From assembly GCA_016718205.1 (NCBI GenBank), contig JADKEB010000018.1, positions 1-64,000 of the forward strand: a stretch of 64,000 nt of DNA, given 5' to 3'. The notes beneath the pieces are model-generated. The model saw only the letters and a program-made list of their open reading frames with translations. It made no database searches and had not been told where the DNA came from. This stretch comes from Saprospiraceae bacterium. GTDB taxonomy: Bacteria > Bacteroidota > Bacteroidia > Chitinophagales > Saprospiraceae. Shown piece by piece: positions 9,530-19,758 of this stretch (positions are counted from its first letter, which is position 1; every line of letters begins with the position of its first letter). Position numbers and translations under genes: made by a program.

Positions 9530-9782
9530 AAATCTAAAATGAAAAAATAGAAGATCAAAATTACATTAATTTTGAGTTTATGTGGATGATAGAGAGTGAT
9601 GTTGATTAAAAATTTTGGTTGTAGTTCAACTTGTGGAGTCAAGCCAGCAAGTAATTGGTTGGCAAAAGCACAAAAGTATCCCTAAATAGAAACAATTGAT
9701 GGATTATGGGCATAAGATATCTGACCTTACATTTGTAATGGATCAAAAATACTAGAAATTGTTTCGTCGTACTATGTAGAAC
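9530..9782. other. Intergenic stretch beside the IS1380 remnant
   Basis: No plausible reading frame. It lies between the thioesterase stop and the 3' end of the IS1380 transposase remnant, so it may include the left end of that insertion, but I could not find matching terminal repeats. Confidence 0.35.
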
Positions 9783-11106
9783 TTATATCTGAAGTATAAG
9801 GTGCTCTAAACGTGTCCACCTTTGAGCTGCGTGATAATGTTTAGCCATTTTGATATAGATATTTCGGGCACTACTTACTACTTTTGCTGGTATCTTTATG
9901 AACCAGTCACGGAATGTTTTGTATTCTTCCTCCATGATTTTTCGCAAGCCGCATAGCGCATCCTGATTGAGATATTGTATGCTAATACGGATAATTGCCA
10001 TAATATATCATTACCATGAAAGTTTTGCATTCTTGTTTGACCTGCCAGAAGGTGATTCTTGGTTTGTTCTATCCAATTTTCACTTTCAGCTCTTTGAGCA
10101 TAGATTCCATGGAGGATTTCAGCACTTGCGTAAGGCAAATTAGAACAATAGCAAAAGTAGCTATATTGAGGTACTTTTTCTATAATACCGAAATTTTCGA
10201 CTTCAACATAACCAATTAATAACCTTATTGCATGTAATGTTCTGCTCTTGGCCCAAGACTTAGCTTTGTAGTCAAAACTGCTAATGGCCATTTTTTCATT
10301 GCAGGACAAAATGGTCCATAGTTGTGATTTGAGGAGTTGGGTTAGGTTTTTAATTTTACTTTTACTAAATAGGTGTGAGATTGCTGTTCCAATAAATCGA
10401 ATAAGGCCCCGTTGAAAAATCCACTATCGGCTCTTAGAAATACGGATTGTCTTGCCGTTGGTAAAGTAGTCAGGGTTTGTTTGATGAATTCTACTACACC
10501 ATTTCCAGTATAAGCAGAACCTGTTCTAAACCAGCTGTTGATCAAGTATTTTACTTCAGAAATATAACAAAGAATGGGATGATAACTATTGGCCCCTTTC
10601 TTCTGTGGATTATAACCTTTAGCGGCCCCCATCTTGATTGCCATACACGGTTTGTTCAGTACTATCAAGGTCTAAAGTAATACGATCCAGTGATAAACTT
10701 TCTATATAACCTTTATTAAAATTCATTAAGCTTTCATGTAGTGTTATGGCACCTTTTTGTCCTAAAGCGCAAATTCGTTTACTTAAAGTATCTTCATCAA
10801 TATGCTTTTTAAACCCAATATGGTCTTTACCAGTGTATCTCTTGTGAAGGTTTCGATATTGGAAAGGTGTTTAACACCACATAATGCAGAACTTAGATAA
10901 CTCAACATAATTTGAGTCGTACTGAATTTTGTTGCATTGTGTTTAACTGTAGGAAATAAGTCATCAAATAGTTCTGGAATGTTACATTTTTCTATGAATT
11001 TGAAAAGAACGCTGAGGCCACCAAACTGAGTAAGACGTTCTGCAGAAAAAGAACTTTGAGTTTTTGTACTTTCAAATCGGATAAGTTTTGTATTTTTGAC
11101 TTGCAT
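9783..11106 (-). mobile_element. Decayed IS1380 family transposase
   Basis: A DDE transposase broken over several frames on the minus strand. The start MQVKNTKLIRFESTK and LTQFGGLSVLFKFIEKCN match the IS1380 N-terminus. The middle can be followed through LDLDSTEQTVYG-NQDG, AAKGYNPQKKGANSYHPIL and FLRADSGFFNGALFDLLEQ-TYLVKVKLK, which carry the DDE-type Asp residues of the family. The C-terminal helices are in frames at 9896-10309 and 9783-10001. At least four frame changes occur, near 10790, 10640, 10330 and 9990, more than in neighbouring genes. I read this as an inactive copy, though some shifts may be sequence errors. Terminal repeats were not identified. Confidence 0.8.
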
Positions 11107-11309
11107 CTATTAAGTGTTTTTATATGTATTATTTTAATATGTTTACAAGCCTAAAGATAAGCATTTTAACACTTATAGATGCATCCTTTTTAAATTTTAT
11201 TTTAGATTTTTAGGTGGTAAAATGGATAGCGTCTCCAAATCCGATGACTTTCATTGGATCGAAAAAAGTAAGAGTACAAAAAATTGAATTTAACCTAAAC
11301 CAAATAAGT

Positions 11310-12775
11310 ATGAAAAGTGCAATCAGAATACTCGACCCGCAGCCCATATGGAATCACTTTGCTGATCTGAATGCTGTCCCAAGAGCTTCTAAAAAAGAAG
11401 AAAGAGTGATTCAATTTATGATGGATTTTGGCAAAAGCCTCGGCTTAAAAACACAAAAAGATGCTACAGGTAATGTTATCATCAACAAACCGGCCACATC
11501 CGGAATGGAAGACAAGAAAACGGTAGTCCTTCAATCACATCTCGATATGGTCCATCAGAAAAACAGTGATACCGTTTTTGATTTTGAACATCAGGGTATC
11601 GAGATGTATATAGATGGTGATTGGGTCAAAGCCCGGGGAACCACTCTCGGTGCTGATAATGGTATAGGTGTAGCCACCATAATGAGCATCCTGGCATCAG
11701 ACAATATTCCGCATCCTGCTTTAGAAGCTTTATTTACCATCGATGAAGAAACGGGAATGACGGGCGCTATGGGCCTTGAAGGAGGAGTCCTTTCAGGAGA
11801 AATCCTGCTCAATCTTGACACAGAAGAAGATGACGAAATAGATATAGGTTGTGCAGGTGGCATGGATGTGACAGCGTCAATGTCATATACTACTGAAAAA
11901 TGCGATACCGCATTATACATGGGATACACCGTTACTGTCAAAGGGTTGTTGGGTGGTCATTCCGGTATTGAGATCCATCTTGGAAGGGGCAATGCCAATA
12001 AAATCCAAAACCGTCTTTTATATGGGCAGGAAGAAGCAACAGGGCTTCGTATCAATCAAATTACAGGCGGCAGCCTTAGAAATGCCATACCTCGGGAGAG
12101 CATATCAACAATAGCTATTCCTAAATCCAATACTTCTGCTTTCTTGAAAGTCATCCATGACCGAATTCATGACATCAGAGAGGAATACAAAACTATCGAG
12201 CCCAATCTGAAATCAATATCTCAGAAACAGCATGTCCCGAACTCATCATGAAGGTAGGTGCTCAGATGGCTGTAACCAATGCGATATATGCAGCTCATAA
12301 CGGCGTATTCAGAATGAGTCCCGATATAGAAGATCTTGTCGAAGCTTCCAATAATGTTGCTAAAGTGGAAATAAAGGATGGCAAAGCGACTATACTGTGT
12401 CTTACCAGATCTTCTGTGGAGTCATCCAAATATGATGTCGCATATGCTCTCAAGGCTTGTTTTGAACTGGCAGGTTTTAAAGTAGTGTTTTCAGGGGCAT
12501 ATCCCGGGTGGAAACCCAATCCCTCATCACCTATACTAAAGGTATTGACAGATATTTATGAACGGCAACACGGGTCCCAGGCACATGTGGTGGCTTGTCA
12601 TGCAGGCCTGGAGTGCGGGATTCTCGGCAGAAACTATCCTGAGATGGATATGATATCATTCGGCCCAACTATCAAAGGAGCGCACTCACCCGATGAGAAG
12701 GTAAACATCGCTTCGGTGGAAAAATTTTGGAATTTTACTCTGGAAGTCCTGAAGAATATTCCCGCAAAGGGATAA
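11310..12775 (+). CDS. pepD: Aminoacyl-histidine dipeptidase (M20C), one frameshift
   Basis: PepD, a cytosolic Xaa-His dipeptidase of about 485 residues. The start is placed at ATG 11310 (MKSAIRILDPQPIWNHFADL); the open frame extends further up but that part is not family-like. Zinc-site motifs: VVLQSHLDMVHQK, GTTLGADNGIGVA, IDEETGMTGA, LNLDTEEDDEI, GGHSGIEIHLGRGNA and the late CHAGLECGIL. The frame breaks near 12210; adding one A gives LKINISETACPELIMKVGAQMAV and joins the second part, which starts at 12248. The shift lies in an A run. A GNAT gene begins 1 bp after the stop, so the two form an operon. Confidence 0.88.
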
Positions 12776-12776
12776 G

Positions 12777-13466
12777 ATGTCTGATTATCTCTTCAAATTG
12801 GACAATCCGGTGTGGTATGCTCTGACGGAGACCCATGCGCATCTTTGTTTGCCTTTGGAGAATCTGAGGTTTTATAAGAGTGATTATTGCACTTTTGGTG
12901 CTGTCTTTAACTCTGACCAAGCTTACTCGGGATTTGAAACATATGGCCGGATAACAGATAGTTTTTATGTTGTCGGCCACAAACCCGTACTTCCGGATTC
13001 ATGCTATATAAAACAACAAGTCATATGCGATCAGATGATATACACACATGAAACCGTCGGAGACCTGCATACTGAGAAAGAAATTGTCACCCTGTCTATA
13101 ACACATTATGATCAACTTATTGATCTTGTAAATCTGGTGCAGCCAGGATATTTCAGGGCGAAAACTCCGGAGATGGGTACATTTTACGGTATATTTGAAG
13201 GTGATCAGTTGGTGGCTGCCGCAGGCATCAGAATACAACTGAATGAATTTACTGAAATCAGCTCAGTGGTTACGCACCCGAATTTTCTGAGAAAAAATTA
13301 TGCCTTGATGCTCACCAAACAATGTATCAACGAAATAATAAAAACGGGCAAAACGCCCTTTCTGCATGTGCTCGAGACAAATACCGGCGCCATTGCTTTA
13401 TATAAAAAAGCGGGGTTTGAATACAGGAGAAAAATGATGTTTTGGAAAATAGGTTTGGTTGATTGA
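12777..13466 (+). CDS. GNAT family N-acetyltransferase
   Basis: A 229-residue protein whose C-terminal 130 residues form a GNAT fold: GTFYGIFEGDQLVAAAGIRIQ, EISSVVTHPNFLRKNYALMLTKQC (the acetyl-CoA loop, here RKNYA in place of RGxGxA) and FLHVLETNTGAIALYKKAGFEYRR, the classic N-x-x-A-x-x-L-Y-x-K-x-G-F motif. The first 90 residues form a less typical N-terminal domain, as in FR47-like members. The substrate is unknown. It is read directly after pepD with 1 bp between stop and start. Confidence 0.82.
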   Translation: MSDYLFKLDNPVWYALTETHAHLCLPLENLRFYKSDYCTFGAVFNSDQAYSGFETYGRITDSFYVVGHKPVLPDSCYIKQQVICDQMIYTHETVGDLHTEKEIVTLSITHYDQLIDLVNLVQPGYFRAKTPEMGTFYGIFEGDQLVAAAGIRIQLNEFTEISSVVTHPNFLRKNYALMLTKQCINEIIKTGKTPFLHVLETNTGAIALYKKAGFEYRRKMMFWKIGLVD

Positions 13467-13473
13467 TTTAAAC

Positions 13474-14553
13474 CTACACAAGTAAGGCATGCTCTAAATC
13501 CAGTAAATATTTTTTTTTCTCCATAGGCACTCCACCATAACCGGTCAAATGCCCGTCTGATCCGATCACTCTATGGCAAGGAATCAAAATAGAAATTCTG
13601 TTCATACCATTTGCATTGGCTACAGCCCTTACACTTTCCGGACTTCCAAGCACAATGGCTTGTTCTTTATACGATCTGGTCTGACCATGTGGAATATCTT
13701 GCAAAGCTGTCCATACTTTATTTTGAAAGACAGTTCCCGGAGTATGAAGAGGTACTGTAAATTCTTTTCTTTTTCCATTAAAGTATTCTGTCAATTGTAT
13801 TTCCAGCAAGTCAAAATATGGATTACTGCCCTGAATAATGGTTGCATTCAGTAATTTTCCTATGGCTTTCAATTCGGTTTCGAGCATTTTTCTGTCACTA
13901 TATTCAAGAAGACAAATTCCTTGATTGGACGCACAAACAATCATTGTTCCTAAAGGGGTTTCTATTCGTTTCAGATCAACGATGTTTTGCAATTTGCCTT
14001 GGATAGGAGATACCCCAAATACACTTTTGAATGTATCGGCGAATCCACTTAAAGATTCGAATCCAGCATCATACGCTGAATGGGTTACACTTTGGCCATT
14101 TTGGATTTTTTTAAACGCAGAATTTATCCTGAACATCCGCTGATAAGCATGAAAGGTAATGCCATGGTGCTTTAAAAACCATCTTCTGATTTGACTTGGT
14201 TCAATATTTCTTTTCCGTAGATCATCATCCTTTAATTTCAACGATGGATCCTGAGAAAGCTCCTTGATGATGGTTTGATACTCAACAGGAGTACTATTCA
14301 AAGCATCAAGTGGTTTACAGACTTTACAGGGCCGATATCCTTTGAGTAAACATTCTTTAGAAGTCTTTAAAAACTCTACATTTTCAATTTTGGGTTTTCT
14401 CGCCGTGCAGGATGGCCTACAGAAGATGCCGGTAGTTTTGACTGCTGTAAAAAATATACCTTCAAATGATGTATCTTTTTCAACTATTGCTTTAAACATT
14501 ATTTCTGATGTGAGTTCCATATTTTCCTGAATATCCGTAAATTTATGCTGCAA
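13474..14553 (-). CDS. ada: Bifunctional Ada: transcriptional activator / O6-alkylguanine-DNA methyltransferase
   Basis: A 359-residue full-length Ada. Order: Ada zinc domain with IFCRPSCTARKP and GYRPCKVCKP (the four Cys that hold Zn, the first of which accepts methyl from phosphotriesters), an AraC-type helix-turn-helix around residues 95-190 (SQIRRWFLKHHGITFHAYQRMFR, AYDAGFESLSGFADTFKSVFG), then the MGMT domain with RAVANANGMNRISILIPCHRVIG, the active-site Cys in PCHRV and GYGGVPMEKK. In the family, methylation of the first Cys turns the protein into an activator of the adaptive response. It converges with the GNAT gene 7 bp away and stands alone. Start may be the second Met (residue 12). 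Confidence 0.95.
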   Translation of the reverse strand: MQHKFTDIQENMELTSEIMFKAIVEKDTSFEGIFFTAVKTTGIFCRPSCTARKPKIENVEFLKTSKECLLKGYRPCKVCKPLDALNSTPVEYQTIIKELSQDPSLKLKDDDLRKRNIEPSQIRRWFLKHHGITFHAYQRMFRINSAFKKIQNGQSVTHSAYDAGFESLSGFADTFKSVFGVSPIQGKLQNIVDLKRIETPLGTMIVCASNQGICLLEYSDRKMLETELKAIGKLLNATIIQGSNPYFDLLEIQLTEYFNGKRKEFTVPLHTPGTVFQNKVWTALQDIPHGQTRSYKEQAIVLGSPESVRAVANANGMNRISILIPCHRVIGSDGHLTGYGGVPMEKKKYLLDLEHALLV

Positions 14554-14621
14554 AGTTAATCATGGTCTATTATCTTTCACAACCGAAAAATGAACAACTA
14601 ATTTTTAGTTACAATTAATGT

Positions 14622-14723
14622 CAATGTCGTTTAGTTAAGGCCATATTATGAAGTCCTTCCCTTCTAAGGGAAGGATTTAGGATGGGTAAAAACAAGTAAA
14701 AATATTTTAACTAAACGACATTG
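14622..14723. repeat. Family D short inverted-repeat element (102 bp)
   Basis: Perfect 17-bp terminal inverted repeats: CAATGTCGTTTAGTTAA at 14622-14638 and its complement at 14707-14723. Inside is a second palindrome, CCTTCCCTT-ct-AAGGGAAGG (about 14655-14674). No coding capacity. It lies upstream of the LVIVD lipoprotein gene and ada, which diverge. Only one copy is in this window. Confidence 0.8.
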
Positions 14724-14855
14724 AATTTAATTTCCATTTTCACCAACCATTTTTTAATGACCAACGTCTATATAAAAGTGTGACATTATTATGAACATTA
14801 TTATGAACATTGTCGACTTTTAAAAACATTTTTAATCATTACAAAATCTGAATTT

Positions 14856-16118
14856 ATGAAAAAGTTATTTTTCTTTTTACTTACCTTATCAACCTTGATG
14901 TTACAATCATGTCTAAATGACGAATGTACTGAAACAAGAACCTTTGTACAATACACTCCCGTATATCTGACAAAGGCGCAGATCCGACAAGACATAAAAG
15001 CAGAGCCTGAAAGAAAACTGGAAAATCCCGGGAAAATGTATTTTTATAAAACCTATCTTTTTATCAATGATCAAGGCAAAGGTATACACATTTACGATCT
15101 TAAAAATGAATCCAAACCCGTAAAGCTGGGATTTTACAACATACCGGGCAACTTTGATATTGCTATAAAAAACAACATCCTTTATGCGGATAATGTGATG
15201 GACCTCGTGGCATTGGACATCAGCAACATCAGCAATCCTAAACTCGTCAAAAGAATTGAAGATTATCAGGCACAATATGCCAATACTAATCTTAATCAAT
15301 ATTACGCATATTCTATAAAATCAGACAGAACGATGGTTCTTGACTGTTCTGATCAGAATTTCAATAGTGAATCCTTCTTTTTTGGAGGAGGCGTGGCTTT
15401 TGACCGACAATCGGCTCCTACCAGCTCTGTGATCAAAAGCGGGTCCGCTACATCCGGCACAGGTGTAGGTGGATCATTTGCAAGGTTTACTGTTGTAAAT
15501 GATTACTTGTATGTAGTGGACCAGACGTCTTTAAAATCGTATTTAGTCTCCACTCCCGAAAGCCCTGTTCTCAAACACACCAGCCAGTTGGGTTGGGGTA
15601 TTGAGACGATCTTCCCATACAAAGACAAACTATTTGTAGGATCGAACGCGGGAATGTATATTTTTGACAATAGTAAACCTGAAGCACCGGTATTACAGTC
15701 GGTATTTGAGCACGCAAGGGCTTGTGACCCGGTAGTAGTCAATGAAAATACCGCTTATGTCACCCTAAGAAATGGCAATGAATGTCGTGGATTTATCAAT
15801 CAACTTGACGTCATCGATATTTCCAATGTTCTAAAGCCGAAACTCATAAAATCCTATCCTATGAAACATCCTCACGGTTTGTCAGTTTATGGTGAGAGGG
15901 TATATCTTGCTGAAGGAATTCACGGGTTCAATGTCCTGAATGTCAAAGATCCATCCAACGTAACTGTGTTGGGTGAGGTGACAAACATCCACAGCTATGA
16001 TATGATATCCCTAAGCAAGGAAAGGTTGTTTATGGTAGGTGATGACGGATTTTATCTCTATGATGTGACCAATGATAAATCTCCAAAACTTATAAGCAGT
16101 ATCAAAAAAGGTGAATAA
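14856..16118 (+). CDS. LVIVD repeat lipoprotein
   Basis: A 420-residue exported protein. The N-terminus MKKLFFFLLTLSTLMLQSC is a lipoprotein signal with lipobox LQSC. The rest is a series of short beta-propeller-like repeats of the LVIVD type: GIHIYDLKNESKPVKLGFY, DLVALDISNISNPKLVKRI, GMYIFDNSKPEAPVLQSVF, NQLDVIDISNVLKPKLIKS, GFNVLNVKDPSNVTVLGEV and GFYLYDVTNDKSPKLISSI. The family is widespread on Bacteroidota cell surfaces and has no established enzymatic role. The stop overlaps the start of the next gene (ATGA-type), so the pair is translated together. Confidence 0.88.
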   Translation: MKKLFFFLLTLSTLMLQSCLNDECTETRTFVQYTPVYLTKAQIRQDIKAEPERKLENPGKMYFYKTYLFINDQGKGIHIYDLKNESKPVKLGFYNIPGNFDIAIKNNILYADNVMDLVALDISNISNPKLVKRIEDYQAQYANTNLNQYYAYSIKSDRTMVLDCSDQNFNSESFFFGGGVAFDRQSAPTSSVIKSGSATSGTGVGGSFARFTVVNDYLYVVDQTSLKSYLVSTPESPVLKHTSQLGWGIETIFPYKDKLFVGSNAGMYIFDNSKPEAPVLQSVFEHARACDPVVVNENTAYVTLRNGNECRGFINQLDVIDISNVLKPKLIKSYPMKHPHGLSVYGERVYLAEGIHGFNVLNVKDPSNVTVLGEVTNIHSYDMISLSKERLFMVGDDGFYLYDVTNDKSPKLISSIKKGE

Positions 16119-16834
16119 TGAAAAACTCTTTGTTCGTATGGCTTTTGATAATTCCTATTTATGGCTTTACACAATCAGACGAGTATAAGGACATAATATA
16201 TCTGGCCAATGGGAGTATCCTGAAAGGAAAGCTGATCAAATACGATCATAGTGATACGGTCAAATTTGCGCTTTCAGAGACTGAAATCATCACAACGTAT
16301 GCCAAAAATGTCAAAAAAGTGAAGATGGCAAAACCCTCTTTCCATGTTGAAGAACTGTATAGATTTCATTCTCCGACCTGGTACCTTCGTTCACAGTTTT
16401 CTATTTTATACAGCAGAAACCAGGGAGGATATTCCCTTAGTGTGAGCGGAGGATATCAGTTCAATCATTGGCTGGCAGTAGGAGTTGGATCGGGAATTGA
16501 CAATTATTATGCAACTCAGGGATTTAATATGTTTCCTGCTTATGCAGAAGCGCGGATAGGAATGTATAAAAAAAATAAAACCCCTTATATTGGAATTCGT
16601 TCAGGATATGGTTTTGTCTCTCCCGATGAGGAATTGGGTCAGACACATGCACGTGGTGGGTGGTTTTTCAATCCTGTTTTTGGTTATCGCCTTGGCGCAG
16701 GTAATCCATATTTGGACATTTATGCCGGTGTCCGGTTTCAGTCTGCCTATTATGAATCACTTGGCAATCAATCAAGGTCAGAAATGACTATTGACTTCAG
16801 ACGGTATGATATTGGATTTGGCATTACATTTTAA
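16118..16834 (+). CDS. Outer membrane beta-barrel protein, hypothetical
   Basis: A 238-residue exported protein. Signal peptide MKNSLFVWLLIIPIYGFTQ, then a short N-terminal strand-rich part (KDIIYLANGSILKGKLIKYD) that resembles the small domain found in many Bacteroidota secreted proteins, then alternating amphipathic strands ending in RRYDIGFGITF with a C-terminal Phe, as expected for an outer-membrane barrel. It starts at the stop of the LVIVD lipoprotein gene, so the two are likely partners in the outer membrane. I do not recognise a named family. Confidence 0.7.
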   Translation: MKNSLFVWLLIIPIYGFTQSDEYKDIIYLANGSILKGKLIKYDHSDTVKFALSETEIITTYAKNVKKVKMAKPSFHVEELYRFHSPTWYLRSQFSILYSRNQGGYSLSVSGGYQFNHWLAVGVGSGIDNYYATQGFNMFPAYAEARIGMYKKNKTPYIGIRSGYGFVSPDEELGQTHARGGWFFNPVFGYRLGAGNPYLDIYAGVRFQSAYYESLGNQSRSEMTIDFRRYDIGFGITF

Positions 16835-16929
16835 TGAGTGGTAGCTTTTGCTGCTTATTCAATCTTTACAAAAAATTTGGTTTTTGTTTCTTTGGCGGTA
16901 GGATAACAAATAAAGCCCGGGACAAAAAT

Positions 16930-17020
16930 CACTGATATCAATACTTAGGTTGTCCCTCAGGGATTGAGCTTGCCTGCCAAAGCACGCAGGCAGAGGTAAA
17001 GAAGGGCTTTCACTAATTTG
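16930..17020. repeat. Interspersed palindromic repeat (CCTGCC family)
   Basis: Intergenic repeat containing TTGTCCCTCAGGGATTGAGC and TGCCTGCCAAAGCACGCAGGCA (hairpin TGCCTGC/GCAGGCA). Related units in opposite orientation are at 27086-27290, and a diverged one is near 56505-56565. It lies between convergent genes and may help termination. Confidence 0.6.
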
Positions 17021-17048
17021 TGTAGTCTTTTATACACACTTCTTATTC

Positions 17049-17799
17049 TCAATAAACAAACGGAATCAACCTCCAGGTTTTAGAAACATATTTCTGGAAA
17101 TCAGCATTGCCGGCATACTTTTTCTTATTGGCTATTTCAATCAATGGTATACCACTGATAGCTATTAGAAGGATGATGATCCAAATCGGGCTGATGACTG
17201 CTATCCATTCCCATCCTGACAACACCGAAGATACATACCAGAAAATAGAAATCCAAATCATAATTTCTCCGGTATAATTGGGGTGTCTGACATATGTGAA
17301 CAGACCATCACTGATAAAAAGATGTAGAGGTATGATGACTCCTGAATGAAAACTTTTGCCAGTCGGCAAAGGATTGTAATATCCATCCGATACACCAAAG
17401 TAAAAGAGCATATATATTGACTTCGATATCCTGTGCCAGAAGACCAAACAGAACCGGTAACACTATGATGGAAATACTCAAAGACTGCAGGAGCCAAAAT
17501 TTCAGAAACCCGCTGGCACGCCCTCTGAATGCATCAAATCTTGCATCTTTTCCCATCTTGTAAATTCTGTAAAACAGAAATCCACCTAACCGTATGCCCC
17601 AAAGGATAACCATCAATGCCAAAACAACTCTTCCAGGAGATAGATAGCCGTAAGCAAATAGGAAATACAGTGTAACGGCTATAAAACAAAGGCTGTAACT
17701 GATGTCAGTAAGATGATCGCTTTGTTTTTTGTATGCCCATATGTATGCCAGAATATTGACTAAGGTGATGATAAGAAAGGAAATGAATATGGCTGTCAT
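17049..17799 (-). CDS. DUF1295 / steroid 5-alpha-reductase-like membrane protein (frameshift)
   Basis: An integral membrane protein of about 250 residues once joined. The N-terminal part (17308-17799) has several hydrophobic helices, the DUF1295 motif LWGIRLGGFLFYRI and ARFDAFRGRASGF, then ILQSFADWQKFSFR. The C-terminal part (17049-17447) has GLFTYVRHPNYTGEIMIWISIFW and ends with KKYAGNADFQKYVSKTWRLIPF, the usual end. The frame changes between about 17345 and 17375. Related enzymes are NADPH-dependent membrane reductases or methyltransferases; the substrate here is unknown. Confidence 0.8.
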
Positions 17800-18134
17800 G
17801 TGCGGGTAACAAGCATAAAAGAATTTTGTTTAGCTTAAGAAAGATAATCTGCTGGGATCTTTAAGGAAAATCTTCATATAGGTTTTCAGGATTTAAATGA
17901 ATTTTACAGGTGAAATTTGAATTTTTGCTTAAGGGTCGCCCTTCGGGACGCTCCACAGTCAAAAAAGGCCATTCGACCACTAAGCCGACGAAGGAGGACT
18001 GGTGAGCGATTCGGACAAAGCCATGCCTGCATTGGATTTGGCAGGGCTGAAAAGCATAAATAATATCTCTAAAACTCCTTAAATTGGTAGAAAATGGAGG
18101 AAGAGGTAAATCTGACAAAGTAGAATTAATTTGT
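17800..18134. other. Intergenic region, repeat-like
   Basis: No credible gene. A 98-residue minus-strand frame at 17861-18157 has a composition like translated repeat DNA and overlaps the end of the next gene. GC-rich patches such as CCCTTCGGG and a CCTGC/GCAGG hairpin suggest another member of the interspersed palindromic repeats. Confidence 0.45.
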
Positions 18135-18871
18135 TCATTTCCCACACTTTTCTTCATAATCCCTTACAACTTTCATAGCTGCGTTTTCAAGTGTGATCCC
18201 GGAAAGGCCATCCTTTGTAAGTAATTTTTTCAGACCACTTACTGGTTTGATTTTATAAAGGTCTTTTTCAAATTTATTAAGAATAAATGGACAATCCTCA
18301 AAAAAAGACTTTACATTGATCTCTTGGATAGCTTTTGTACCCAAGCCTTCACGACTTATCAGAATATCATATCCATCCTTGGCATTTTGGGTATACTTTT
18401 CCATGATGGATTCATCATCATAGTCTTCATCTGAGATCACAGGTGGAATATAAAAACGCAATAGCTTTATTTTGCCATCGTGGACAATTTCTGCAAAGTA
18501 GTCCGTATTTTTATCACCTTTAAATTTTTCGGCTGTTGCTTTTAAAATATCTTCTCCCTTGCCTTTTACATAGTAACTGACATACATAAATCTTTTGTTT
18601 TCAAAACCATATTCTTTTATTTCTCCCGGAATCAGATCCTTTTTAAGTTCTTTTTGATACGTGTTCCTGTGAGCAAAGCGCGGTCATAATATTTAATACC
18701 TGATTGAAATGTCCACGGTTGATCAGGATCATCCACTTCTATGGCTACATCAGATCGTATACCATCAGATGAAATGATGTAGGCCAATTTCTGATGATTC
18801 CTGAGTTGTGGCTGACTCAATAATATATTTGTACCGACTATCAATAAAATTAAGACTAAATTTCTATTCAT
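18135..18871 (-). CDS. Secreted hypothetical protein (frameshift)
   Basis: Two frames join into one protein of about 245 residues. The N-terminus (18632-18871) has a signal peptide, MNRNLVLILLIVGTNILLSQ, then YIISSDGIRSDVAIEVDD. Adding one A near 18648 continues through TGTRIKKNLKKDLIPGEIKEYGFENKRFM into the 150-residue part at 18135-18587 (YYVKGKGEDILKATAEKF). The second half contains FYIPPVISDEDYDDES and ends EEKCGK. I recognise no named family; similar proteins of Bacteroidota are annotated only as hypothetical. It probably acts in the periplasm or at the surface. Confidence 0.65.
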
Positions 18872-19229
18872 AAATTATTTGTTGAATGATAAAACTGATA
18901 GTAGTCAAGCTGCCAAAATTCTTTAAATATTTTTTGGCCAGAACCATAATCTAACTATTTAGAACAAAAATGAGTTAAAAAAGATGTAAAAGTATTCACC
19001 ATTTATAGTCAAAAGAAATGAGCTTATATAAGTCCTATCTGGCGGGTAGATTTTAATTCATTGAAAAACCTATTTGGAATACCTGTTATTTACTCTTTAT
19101 ATGTGGATTGGAGACAACGCATCGTTAAGGTGTATGACAGGATTGTTTTTATTGGTAATCACTATATGCCACACAACATATTTAGAAAAAATGAGTTATA
19201 TTAAAGATTAAAAAACAATTACTTCTGCA
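18872..19229. other. Intergenic stretch without a recognisable gene
   Basis: AT-rich. No frame with family resemblance and no clear inverted repeats were seen. It separates two divergent genes and presumably holds their promoters. Confidence 0.4.
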
Positions 19230-19694
19230 ATGAAGATTCTAATGGTTTGCCTTGGTAATATTTGTCGGTCTCCTATGGCACAGGGTATACTCGAAAAAAA
19301 GATATCAGAAAAAAAACTTGATTGGCTGATTGATTCTGCGGGTACATCCGGATGGCATGATGGAGCGCCTCCTGACTCACGAGCCATTTCAGCTGCCCGC
19401 CGACAAGGCACAGATATCAGCCGACAGATATCCCGAAAAATTTCTCTTGATGATATCTCCAATTTCGATATGATATTGGCCATGGATAGTTCCAATTACG
19501 GGGACATATTACAGTTGTGCAAAGATCAGAACCAAAAAGAAAAGGTACATCTTGTCAGGAACTTTGAGTCTCTTGGTCGGAATATTGCCGTTCCGGACCC
19601 TTACTATGACGGAAGATTTGATGAAGTCTATGACATTCTGGACAAAAGTCTGGACAAGTTTGTAGAAACTATGCTTAATAAGGGTGAGTTATAA
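19230..19694 (+). CDS. Low molecular weight protein-tyrosine phosphatase
   Basis: A 154-residue full-length LMW-PTP. The P-loop CLGNICRSPMAQG (Cys-x4-x-Cys-Arg-Ser) is at residues 7-19, and the general-acid Asp is in VPDPYYDG near residue 127. The family removes phosphate from phosphotyrosine proteins, often of polysaccharide export; some members act as arsenate reductases. No capsule genes are adjacent. It lies 64 bp upstream of the class A PBP gene on the same strand, with promoter-like boxes in between. Confidence 0.93.
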   Translation: MKILMVCLGNICRSPMAQGILEKKISEKKLDWLIDSAGTSGWHDGAPPDSRAISAARRQGTDISRQISRKISLDDISNFDMILAMDSSNYGDILQLCKDQNQKEKVHLVRNFESLGRNIAVPDPYYDGRFDEVYDILDKSLDKFVETMLNKGEL

Positions 19695-19700
19695 ATATCT

Positions 19701-19727
19701 TTGGGTCAGAACAATTTAATATCTTTG
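19701..19727 (+). promoter_or_regulatory. Bacteroidota-type promoter upstream of the PBP gene
   Basis: TATCTTTG at 19720-19727 matches the -7 box TAnnTTTG, with a TTG at 19701-19703 for the -33 element. A second TATCTTTG overlaps it slightly upstream (19697-19704). The PBP start codon is 31 bp downstream. Confidence 0.5.
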
Positions 19728-19758
19728 CGATAACAATCTTGTCATTAGAGTTTTTACA

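Noticed and set aside
17861..18157. 98-residue minus-strand frame
   Set aside because: It overlaps a real gene end and reads like translated repeat DNA, with no signal or family match.
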